64,000 bases of DNA, taken from Protea cynaroides (taxonomy: Eukaryota; Streptophyta; Magnoliopsida; Proteales; Proteaceae). The notes under the pieces are model-generated. The model ran no database searches and had not been told where the DNA came from. It saw nothing but the letters and a program-made list of their open reading frames with translations. The first letter of the stretch is position 1. Each line of letters opens with the position of its first letter. The position numbers and the translations under genes were made by a program. The stretch covers positions 37,445,834 to 37,509,833 of the forward strand of contig CM053269.1 of the NCBI GenBank assembly GCA_028583415.1, given 5' to 3'. This document shows, one piece after another, positions 23,026-35,000 of this stretch.

Positions 23026-26000
23026 CTCTATTCAAATATTTAACCAAGGATTATCAAAAAGCCAGACAATCTTTACCTTCCCTAATTTCATTAATTTGAG
23101 TCCAGCACACAATTTATTCTTATCAATAAACCAATTGGTATTAAGCAATCCTCATGAATTTACTAATAGCATTACACTCTCGGAGGGAGTTAAAGATGAA
23201 CAACAATCTTATAAGCGTCAGATTATTTAATTCATTCTATGTTTCCTTTAAGCAAGTAACAAAAACTTGGATCATAATTGTTCTGCTCAATTGTTACTTT
23301 TCCTGAACACCATAACAATTACGGATTATGGATTCAAGTTAGCAATAAATCACACAACTCACTCAATTAATAGGCTTCTTAATAAACTGAATCATACAGT
23401 CATTAACTTGAAAAACCAAGAAATACAGATATTTGAATAGAAGAATAATTAAAATTAAGAACAAAGTCTCACAATTTTGCTAACCGGATTGAATCCCCTT
23501 TGAATCGACTAAAGAACTTAGCTAGACATGATAGAAAAGAAAGACAAAAGAAATAAAACTATCTTCTCAATAATTCTTGGATGCTCTATTACGTAGCCTT
23601 TACATTGCTTAAATAGCCAGAGTAGAGAAGATTAAAACTGGTATGTTTAGAATTGACAACCTTATTACATGGAAATAAAGATCAAACAAAATCCTCTTGC
23701 CTAGATTAGATAGAGAATCATTCTATTATTAACCAAATGCCACCCCTAAACCTGCCAATCTTTGTAATATTCCATAGAGGTATATATTCTCTTTAAGATT
23801 TATGACAATCAATCAAATCCTTCCAATAGTAAACCTTCTATGTGTGGTAATCTTCCTTCTTTGGTTTGAATTCAAATCAGTTTTTCAGATCAGATTTTTG
23901 GATCACGTTTGATTTCTTGAATTTTTTCCATATATTAAAAACCTGCATGAAATTCAGAAGGTCATTATTGAAAATATCAGAATTTTTTTATTTTAAACAT
24001 AAATTACCAATACTTTCCACCAATGTCTTATATATAAGGAATCATCACAAATGAGTACCATAAGACATATAATATGTTAAATAGACTAAATATAAGGGAA
24101 ATGAATATATAAAATTATGAATCCATCACAAGACCAAGCAAAAGGCTACAATAAACAGAAACAAGAAAAGAGATACATGGCGGCAAACAAACAGCCAAAC
24201 AAGCAACCAACATGACCGTCACTTCATGAGGAATCAAGATTCTATGAGGAGAGAATGAATCTATTCCTCTCAGAATCCGGGCTAGGGGGAGTTGTGGGCA
24301 TCATTAGACCATGCACATCAAAAGGCAATCTTGACAATGGTGTCAGACAGAGACTTACCTTTTGAATTTTTTTGCTATCCACTTCCATTCTTGATTAAAA
24401 GGCCGGATTCTTCTATGACAAGGTCAACACTTCTTGAGAATCTTTCCCCAAAATTTTTTGGAAAGGGAACAGTCAAAAAATAGGTGACTAACATCTTCTT
24501 CTGCGGCCCAGCAAAGCTGACAACTTGCATTATGGATGATGCCCTAGCTACGTAGGAGCGATCCAGTGGGCAGAGACTGGGTCATAGCTCTCCATAGGAT
24601 GAAATTGTGACGAGGCGAATGCCGTTTGCACCACACAACATCATACCATGCCTGCCTCAGAACTTAAGAGGGAAGCCCTTCCAGGAAACCAAACACCCTT
24701 AGACATAATGGATGACACAGTAGCAAGTCTATCTCTTCCGAAGTCGAGCTGGATTCTTTCGCCCATGGCTTCGATAAGGACACCTTGAGGATGCCAATTA
24801 TCAAGCCAAAGAAAAGTAGATGATCCATCATCGATAAGGGATTTGATATAGGGGAGGGCTAACTGTCTATATAGAAGAATAGACTTCCAAACCCAAGGAG
24901 AGTCAGGGCTCGCTGTAACCAACCATATAGATTCTCTTTTCAGGTATTTATTGTTTATCCACTCAATACATATGCTCTTCTTTTTCTCAGCCACATGCCA
25001 TACCAGCTTCATGATACAGGCTTTGTTCACTTCCTTAATTCTTCGAAGGCCCAAACCTCCTTGCTCCTTTGGGAGGCACACTTTTGCCCATCCTATAGAA
25101 TGAAAGAAGTTATTGTCATTAGTACCTTTCCACAAGAAGACACTCATCAAGCTTTCTATCTTTTGGATAATAGCACTAGGGAGACCAAAGATCCCCGTCC
25201 AGTACAAATATGAGCTTTGCATGACCAGTCTAACAAGTTCCAGCCTCCTAGAATAAGATAGAATTTTTGCATTCCAAAGTTGGAGCTTTTTCCGAAGTCT
25301 GTCAAGGATCGGGGTACAATGATGAGTGGAAAGCCTTGCTGAGATAAGAGGCAACCCAAGATATGTCACTGGCATCCTACCCAAGGGGAAATCCACAATA
25401 AATCTGAGAGTCTCATGCACCGGCTCATCTACACCAATAAGAAATAGGAGAGACTTGTGCTTGTTGATCAATAAACCTGTCATAGAGCTAAAAGAGAGCA
25501 ACAACTCAGCAATGTTCTCGAAGGATTTCATATTTCCTTTAGTGAATATCATAATGTCATCTGCAAACACTAGATGGGTCAGATTGATAGCCTTACACTG
25601 AGGAAAATAATCAATCTTCTTCTGTTGGGTCTTCAAATACATATATCTGGAAAGACCTTCCAAGGCGATGGTGAACAGCAAGGGGGACATAGGGCAGCCT
25701 TGCCTAATACCTCGTTTCGCCTTGAAGAATCCCACAGGGCTTCTGTTGACCAGAACTGAGTATCTAGGAGAGGAGATACAATACCAAATCCATTGGCGAC
25801 TATGTATAATATATAAGGATTTTTTTATTCAAAGGATTTTCTTATTGAAACCTCTTAAGGTGTCAAATAATTTGTAACCTTATTTTTTTGGCCCTCTATA
25901 ATACACTATTTTTTAGTGAGGGTAAAATCTTCTCATTTCACATTTGTATTAAAAAAAAAAAACGTGCGAGACAATGACAATCCTTGAAAATGACGTAATT

Positions 26001-29000
26001 GTAAATAGTTTTGTGAAAAAATTCCTCTTTTTTCCTTGATTTAAAAAACTTTTTGTGAATAAGACAAAGGGTAATTAAAAGAAGGTTACATGTTTAAAAA
26101 CACCTATAGAGGTGTCATTCAGATCAAAGAGTTCACTCGTCCATAAGGTAGTCCAGCGCATTCCAAGAGGACGACAAGGGAGTCAACAAGGGGATTTCAC
26201 ACCGATCTACTGAACTGCTATTCATCACATGGAGAGGGGGCCAATCTTGCTAGAGAGTTTAGGGGAGGAGCTGGTTCCTCTAGACCAGCTGCACCAGAGG
26301 CTGGTAGTAGTGGTTTAGCCTTTGCATAGGGTAAAGATGGAGGGATGAAGAAGAAACAAAAGTAGATCGAATTACCACGAAGCCTTAAATGACGAAAATG
26401 TCATTGACATCTTCAGAACACAGGATACCAGACAAGCAAAGCTTAAGCATGTGTGGTCTGATTGGAATGCTAAAGTAAGTGATGCTGTGTCTAAGTGATT
26501 CCTCTACCATAGAATTGCATTGAACACCACTTAGGGACCTTACTTCTAGAGGCCCAATGCATATGAGTTGATGAATGCCGATTTCCCAAGCAGAGAGACG
26601 TGATCCTGAAATACATAGAGGACTTGAAGCCGTTGTGTGAAGACATAGGTGTGATTGTTATGTGTAATGGTTGGATTAGACTCACTAGACAGTCCATTAT
26701 CAACTTTATGGTTTATTTTGATGGTAGAGGACTGTGTTTCTTAAATCAGTGGATGCCAAGGAGAAGGATGCAAGGTAAATCTACAAGTTATGTGGTCCCA
26801 GAGGTGGGTTAGAGAATGTTGTCCTAGTGGTAACGAACAATGACAATAACTTAAAGAAGGTTGGAGACAAACTAATTAACACATTCTGGACTCCACGTGC
26901 AGCACATTGCATCGATCTCATGTTTAAGGATATGGGGAAGAGGTTTGTGGTCTGCATTTGAAAACAACCATGGATATGCCTTACAGTGATTGAAGAGCAA
27001 GCAATGGAGATTTGAGACTCGGGACCCTGCATTACTCGATTTGCCACTAATTACATTGCTTTAAAGAGCTTCAAGACAAAGATGCTTGGTTTAAGGTCAA
27101 TTGGAGGTCCAATTGGAGAGAGTCGAGTTCTCCAGAGGGTAAAGCAGCCTAGTTAGCCATATCCAATGACATGTCCTGGTAGGAACTAAAGAAGGTTATA
27201 ATGATATTGAGCCAAGGATTAAAATCTCAAGTCTCGAGGTTGTCTTGACCTTGAGGCAGGCCGAGATTTCTGAGATCTCAGCGAGAATGTGCTGAAAAGT
27301 TGCAAAGTCTAAAAATGAGTGTTTCGAGTCTTAAATGACCATTTTAATGCTTGATACTCCAGGGAGACACCATTTTAACTTATATAAACACATTTAAACC
27401 ATAAAATTGAAAAATTAATTATACATTGTGGTTGTTTGGGTTTACACCCATGTTTGACAGTGTCGGTCTGAAGTTTAGATGTAAACTTAGGTAATATTGG
27501 CTATTTTACATAATGTTACACTAGTAGAAGATCAAAGAAAACCAAATGAGCTAGTAAAATTATATTTTAAGAGAAGAATAAACATACTAGCACTTAATAG
27601 TTACTTGTCACAGTAAAAAAACTCAAAGTAGTCAAGTACCCCATACAATCATAATTCATACATTATGTTGAGACCAGTCGAGAATTAGTTCGAAAATGTC
27701 AAAAAATGGTCAAAAAGTGGGTAAAAATGTCGAGACCAGTCGAGAACTGGTTGAGAATCTCGATATCTTGTCTCGTACCTAGTCTTGTCTCAACCAAGTC
27801 AAGAAGTTCGAGAAATTTGAGATCTCGATGAGATCTCGTCGTGATTTTAATCTATGTGTTGAGCCAGTGGTAAAGGGGCTGAAGATGGTTGACTTAGAAG
27901 AGAAGCCTAGCTTGCCACATTTATATGTTGTACTGGAGATGTTGAGGAGCACGTGCAAGTAGTGGCTGCATGTGCTAAGAAGCAATACCTTGACATTATA
28001 CAAGACCTTGGGAAAAGGCAATTTATGTATCTACTGCATAAGAGTGGGTTTTTTTTTTTAATCTACCTAAGTCATGTTACTTTTTCTTTAGGTATTAAGT
28101 ATCGACAACTGGTTTCTATCATTTCTAGCCTATTATTTCAATCCCAAATATCAATACATGCACAAACTTGGGATGAATCAAGACTTAATAGATGCAATGA
28201 AGAGGTTGTGGCAAAGTTGGAGCTAAATCCAAACTCCAGACATAAAAACCCAATCCAATAATGAGGTGAGACTTGTACTTTCTTAGGTACTTAGAAATGA
28301 GTCTATTTTTTTTTTTTTTGGGTGAATAAAAGAATATATTAACAACACCTCGAAAGAGGGAAAACAAACCTAGGTATCCAAAGGATAGAGCCAGGCTCCT
28401 TACAACAGTGGGAACTTGGCCCCAAGAACAAAGAAGGGACAACAAACTACAAGGCAGATAAAACAGGCCCCAGGTTAGGGATGCATCAAATTCCAGGAGG
28501 ACAGAAGGAATCTGTTTTTGGGAGTATCCGGCTGAATAGTATTGAATGGCAAAGAGGCACCTCAGACATCAAAGACAATAGCTTCCCAAATCTGGTCATA
28601 GGTCCTAGACTTGGCCCTCCAGCGTCTGAGATTCCTCTCGAACCAAATATGGTAGACAGTTGCAACAAAAGCGAGCTTGCCGATGGAGTCACAGGGAGAT
28701 TTATCTTTGAATTTCTTGATGATCCATTGCCATTCATAATCAAAGGATTGGATTCGTCTTCTAGTAGCCCAGCACTTCCCAATGATCTTTCCCCACACTT
28801 TGTTGGAGAAGGGGCATTCAAAGAAGAGATGTTGGATGTCTTCACTTGATGCCCAGCACAGACCGCAGCAAGAAGTAGTGATGATGCCTCGATCCAGAAG
28901 GAAAGAGCCAGTAGGGAGAGATCGAGTCAACGCTCTCCATAGAATGAAGCTGTGACAAGGAAGGTACCCTTTAAACCAGACCGCATCATACTAGGCAACT

Positions 29001-32000
29001 GGGGGACTGCGAGATCTGACAGTCTCCTAAGCAGAGGATGAGGAGAAGATCCCATTTGACTCAACAATCCAGCTAGTTATGTCACCGCTCCCAGAGGGGT
29101 GACGCTGGACAGCACCAAGACTTTCCCAAGCCTGAGAGAGGCAAGAAGAAGAGACCCTACCAGTGCACCAACCTCCATCTGAGATAATAGACGAAATAGT
29201 AGCAAGTCTACCTGCCCATAATCCAATCTGATTCTTTCCTCATAGGTCAAGACCAAAACACCATGAGGATGCCAATTGTCTAGCCAAAGCAGAGTGGACG
29301 ATCCATCATCAATAAGAGTCCTAATGAAGGGAAAAGCCATTTTCCTATGACGAATCATGGTGCGCTAAGCCCAATAAGAGTCATTTTTTGCAGAACTTGT
29401 CCAAAAGGATTCCTTTTTTAGATACCTACTGTATATCCATTTAACCCATATGCTCTCTTTTTTCTCCACCACACGCCAAATTAGCTTTAAAATACAATCC
29501 AAATTAACCTCCTTGACTCTTCAAATTCCCAAGCCGCCCTCCTTCTTTGACAGACACACTTTCGCCCATCCAATGGAATGAAAGAATTTATTGTTATCCG
29601 TCCCTTTCCATAAGAAAGCACTTATAAGCCCTTCAATTTTCTGGATGATTGGATGGGGAAGACCAAAAACTCTAGTCCAATTGAGGTAAGAGCTTTGCAT
29701 GACTGACCTTGTAAGCTCCAGTCTACCTGCATAAGATAAGAATTTAGCTTTCCATAGTTGGAGTCTTTTTCTTAGTTTGTCAAGGATAGGAGAGCAATTG
29801 TGGACAGATAGTCTAGCAGAGATTAGAGGGAGACTAAGATAAGTGATGGTAATTTTCCAAGGGGGAAATCCACAATCCTTCTAAGAGTTTCAATAGAGGC
29901 CTCTTCGATCCCTGCAAGAAATAATAGAGATTTTTGCTTGTTGATGGAGAGCCCCGACATAGAACTGAAGGATGAGAGAACATCCGCAATGGCTTTGAGA
30001 GACTTGGCATTCCCTTTCAAGAATATCATAATATCATCCGCAAAGGCCAAATGAGTAAGCTTAATGTCCTTGCACCGGGGTGAGAAGTCAATATGAAGTT
30101 GACAAGCGCTGGACTGGATAGCCCTCCCTTGAAAGCCCTTCTAAGGCAATCAAAAATAAAATGGGCGACATAGGACAGCCTTGGCGTATTCCACGTCGAG
30201 CATTGAAGAACCCAACCGGAGTGCCATTCACCAACACTGAGAATTTGGCAGAAGAAATGCAAGCAAAGATCCATTGAGTGAATCGCTCCGGGAAGTTCAT
30301 TTTGCTCAAGACTTCCAAGAGGTAATCCCACCTGATATTGTCAGAAGCTTTTTGGAGGTCGATCTTAAGCAAAGCAGCTGGCGAATGATTTCTCTTATCA
30401 AAACCCCGAATCAGATCATTACAGATCATAATGTTGTCCACAATATTGCGGCCATGAATAAACGCCGATTGATTGGGGCTCACCAGATCCCCCACAACTT
30501 CTTTGAGCCTAAGAGCAATGATCTTGGCAATAATCTTGTACAAGGTGTTGCAAAGAGCGATAGGGCAAAAATCAACAATAGATGAAGCACCCTCCTTCTT
30601 TGGAATCAAGCATAAGAAGGTTTGATTGACTTTTCTTATCTGTCTAGGGTTGAGGAAGAAGCTTCTCACTGCTAGAAAGAGGTCCGCCTTAACAACATCC
30701 CAAGCAGCTGTAAGGAATCCCATGCTAAAACCATCAGGGCCTGGGGCTTTCTGAGCTTTCATGGATTTTATAGCTTTGAAGATCTCCCCTTCATTAGGAA
30801 TGGCGGCCAAGCATGTAATTTGATCATCAGATAATACTTTGTCAAACAGATCTTGGGGAATGCTTTCCATAGAAGGAAGATCGGTTGGGCAATACAAACT
30901 CTCAAAATATTTTTCCAACACCTTCTTGATTCCAACAACATCCGAAAAAACATGACCATCCTCATCTTGAAGAGACGAAATATGGTTCTTGTTCTGTCTA
31001 GCTTTGACAGACTTGTGGAAGTAGGTGGTATTTCTATCTCCCAAAATAAGCATTGAGATTCTGGATTTTTGCTTGTGGAAACTCTCTTCTTGGAAAACAA
31101 AGTTGTCAGCTTTGTGGATAATTCATTTTCAGCCTCAGCGAGAGAGTTATATCAGTCCCTGGACCTTGAAGTCTAAGTTGAATCTCCTTTAACTTGTTCC
31201 TGCACTCCTTCACCGCACTAGAAATATTGCCAAAAGTTAATTAGTTCCAAGACACAAGAGCTCGCTTGACCTCTCTTAGTTTCTGAGCACATTGAATCAA
31301 AGGCTGAGCTGAATCCGAAGGGATTCGAGCCCAAGCATTCGTCACAACTGCAAGAAACTCCTCATGGGCAGCCCACATATCAAAGAATCTGAAAGGCTTA
31401 GGGCCAAAGGAGATGTACTGAGAGATGGTGAGAATAATTGGGCAGTGGTCGGAAATCCCATAGGCATCAAAGCATGCCTCCGAGGAGCTAAATTTAGATA
31501 GCCATCTATCATTGACCAAGACTCTATCAAGTTTGCAAGAAACCCTTTGGTCACCCAACCTTCTGTTGTTCCCAGTAAATTTCAATCCAACCCATTTAAG
31601 ATCCATCATACCAATGGAGTCAAGACAGCTCACAAATTCTCCCACCAAATTCTCATCAATCTGGCCCCCCCAATTTTTCATTTTGCAAATTTAACAACAT
31701 TAAAATCTCCCATCAACCCCCAGGGACTGCCTCCCAAAGAAGCGTGTATTGTGCATAAATCTTCCCAGAATCTTCTACGCTCAATGGAAGAGTTTGCAGC
31801 ACATATAGCAGTGATATAGCAATCATTCGAAGCATTTGAAATTGTAGAATCAGTAATTTTAAAGTGCATGAACTGATCAGATGAACATACCAAGGCGAGG
31901 TTGACCTTAGAGTTATCCCATAAACACCATAATCAACCATTGCTATGGTGGTTATAGTTGAAAGTCAGCTGCCAACCCGGTGCTAACAATTTAGCAATGT

Positions 32001-35000
32001 CAAGAGCATTGCCCTCCTTAACTCTAGTTTCTCCAAGAAAACAGAAACTAAGATGCCGATTCTTGATGAGATTTCTAACTTCAGCCTGCTTAGGGATAGA
32101 ATTTAGACCCCTAATATTCCAGTACATTTCGTCCATCATGAAAATATTTGAAGTGGAAGGAACCCAAAACACCCACGATCCTAGGAGGATCGCTGACCAG
32201 AAGCCTTGCCCCCCTTGGTCTGCCGAGAAGGGTAGTAAGCATTAGAAATTTTAAATTGGGTATTGATATTAATATTAGCAATCACTGAAATAGGTAAAGA
32301 TAAAAAAACTCAAGAGATGCCGCTGGGACTTTCATCTGCATAGTTACAAGATCTGATCAGGAGACTACTCTCTTAGTAGGTCCATCACCTTAGTTTCTTG
32401 GTTAAATATATACTAAGTGTCATCATCTAATATAATAATCTTAATGCTCTAGCTGAATGGTAGATCCTGTATTGGAAAGAGGCACTTAACTTGAGGAAGA
32501 TAACACTGAAGGTGCTCACCCAGACAATCAGATATGTTACCGCCTTTAGATAACACTGAACGGTTTGAGTAGTTGGTGTGTGTGCACTACAATATGAGGC
32601 TGAAGATGCAACACATATGCATGGAGATGGACAATGACAAAGACCCGATCAAGTTTAGTAGTATCTTTTAGGTTGAGATAGATGAAGAAGATCTCCTTTA
32701 TAAGTGGGTGAGGGAGTGAGGTACCCCTGTATTGGATGAGCCTCGGGTAGGCCTAACTCCAAGATTTTAGAGAAGATGGGTATTTGATGTTGACACGTTC
32801 ATATCCTATGAGGGTGTGTTCACTCACGGACACCAATTCCTTTTAAATCCCAGCCTAGCTTGGGAGATGAAGAAGATGTTGATTGGTCGCTTTCCACTGT
32901 GACTCGCACACCGTCCCCATCTGGTGATGATGATGATGGTTGTGGTGGTTTTGATGACCCATCTACGCCTGGGGGGTAACCTCCAGCAGGAAGGGGGAAG
33001 AGGGAGGGGCACAACATGAGCGAATGGAAGGGTGTTAACCCATACGATTCACAGGACATACTGAGTTCAATCATGCCATGTAGGATGACAATCACGGAGC
33101 TCTTGTAGAGGCTACTCTATAGGATTGCACCGTCAATTCAGACCAGATGAGGATGAGGATAGCATAGATAAGATGGTACGAGTTTATCTGACACTCTTGA
33201 ATGCCTAATTCAGGAGGAGAGTAGTGGATATGGTGAGTATGGGCACTGGCGTGCACCATTCTTTGCCTCATAGAGCTCTAGTTCCACGTATGGTGGTTAT
33301 GGCCAATATAGCTCTTCTTCTTTCCCCACGGAGTATGAGGGTTGTCTTTTGTGGAGAGCATCTTCTTATAAGTTATACCCGGCCCCCCAACCATATATGT
33401 TCACTCCAACAAGTAGTTATGGTGGATCCACATATGCATCTTCATGGTCTTGTGATCTATATCCTAGAGTTTGTTACATTGAGTATGTTGACAATGCCAT
33501 CTACGGGTCCTACTGTGGTGAAACTTCGAGTGTTTCTTTAGGCTTAGTGGCCATCTTATGTGATATAATTGGAGGAATGGTTCCATTGGTCCAAGGGGAA
33601 GCATTGATCTTTGAGTGGTTATGACCCCCCCTGGAACTTTGTGGTACTGACATAGACCAAGGGTTATAAATTTGTGAATGAAACAATTGCCAATTTGTAA
33701 ATGGTATTTATTAAGTGTGTATGACAACATTTTTTGACATTAGTGTAATGTTAAATGGTTTCACACTTTGTTGATTGTGGAATGCTTTCCGATTTTATGG
33801 TTATTCATTCCTATTGCATATTTCAATTGTATTTATGGAATGCCATGTGTCCTCTTGTGGTCCAAAGCCAAACTACCACTTTATTTTTTTTCTCAATAAT
33901 ATGTAAAAACATGCTTAAATAGGTAGTCCCTAAAGTTCTAGAGGAAAATTCCAGGTTCTTGCCTCCAAAATGGCCATTTCGAATTTTCCACGAAAATGGA
34001 CCAAATTTCAGTGCTATTTCGGCCATCCCAACAAAAAATTTCAATTTCAGTAAAGGTCAAAATCCCACTGATTTGAAGTTTATATCCTTGCAAAACACAA
34101 CTGTTTCTCATCCTTCTCTTAGTAGTATTCTTAGGGCCTGTTTGGTAACCATCCCAATCTGTGACTCGATTGATTCCTATTTCCTGAGTGCAATTTGGGA
34201 GCGGAATACTGTTTGTTACAGGCCTCTTTGATAACCATATTGCTCTCAATCCACTAATCTCGGTCGGGAGTAACTTTGGTGTTCCCATGTTTTTTGAGAG
34301 GGATGCTGTTTGGTAACACTGTTCTGGAATTGTTCCCAACTGAGATTAAGGGATTGAGAGCAAGATGGTTATCAAGGGCCCTCTATTATCAAAACCTTCT
34401 CCAAAAAAGCCACCCACATTAGAAAAGCAATATTTGGAGGAATACAATTCTAGATCACCCTATAAGGAAAGGTGCTTTTGTCAACAATTTTGAAAACAGA
34501 CCTGACTGAGTTCTCCCATTATGCACCAACCTTCTAATCATTGCATTTACACTGTTTTAGCAGACTCCAACGCCTTCATCAGCTCCAGCTCCACCTTCTC
34601 AATGTCCCAATTATTCTAGACTTATGATTTAATTTGACATTTAAGAATTCTGCCAGCTAACTTATTAATAGAACTTGAAGACTTTGACTTTTCATGAATT
34701 CACATTCAAGGACTTCAATAATCGACCATGCACCTAATAATTAACTAGGACAATGTCTTCTCAGACATAGTGTGAACCTAGAAGACCCAGAATTCTATAT
34801 GTATCACAAAGTACAACAAAAATTTGACTTGTAGTAGAACGTTTTTAAAATTAGTCTAATTATAGACGGTGTCACTGTAACTGATTCCAGCTCATCATTG
34901 TCATGGCATTGCCTAGGGATGATGCAGGCAAGGGCTGTATCTGGTCAGTTAGGCTTGATCAAGTCTGAACTCAAAGCCCCAATGGGTTTATGGGTCATGG

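Larger units (their letters stand above)
22605..25797 (-). mobile_element. 5'-truncated L1-type LINE, split by a solo LTR
   Basis: On the minus strand the 3' end is a poly-A (seen as poly-T, 22605-22616), followed upstream by the same 3' UTR phrase as in the LINE at 28306 (CCTTTGGATACC-like and TATTAATATA words). A solo LTR (22702-24128) interrupts this UTR. Above it lie the zf-RVT region, the reverse transcriptase C-terminal half and the FADDIMIF active site. The element ends at about 25797, inside the palm domain, as expected from 5' truncation during LINE insertion. Confidence 0.8.
28306..32236 (-). mobile_element. L1-type LINE, nearly full ORF2 (3.9 kb)
   Basis: It runs on the minus strand, with a poly-A (poly-T at 28306-28319) and a 3' UTR like that of the LINE at 22605. 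In order are the zf-RVT domain, reverse transcriptase, linker and apurinic endonuclease. It sits inside the hAT transposase region, so it is younger than that transposon. ORF1 is not evident, so the 5' end is probably truncated near 32236. TTAGAAAT occurs at both edges, but not exactly abutting the poly-A. Confidence 0.88.
26140..33640 (+). mobile_element. hAT-type DNA transposon, split by a MITE and an L1 LINE
   Basis: Fragments of one transposase gene lie in order on the + strand: 26440-27200, 27865-28260 and 32440-33630. They are separated by a MITE (27213-27856) and an L1 LINE (28306-32236). Domains match the plant DUF659 plus hAT-dimerisation type. I could not fix the outer terminal repeats or the 8 bp duplication. 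Many stops show that it is long dead. Confidence 0.75.

Noticed and set aside
22842..23099. Open frame over the (TA)n run encoding alternating Ile-Tyr
   Set aside because: It is produced by the microsatellite and has no coding features.
28486..28849. Plus-strand frame of 122 codons
   Set aside because: It is antisense to the well-supported LINE zf-RVT domain on the minus strand.
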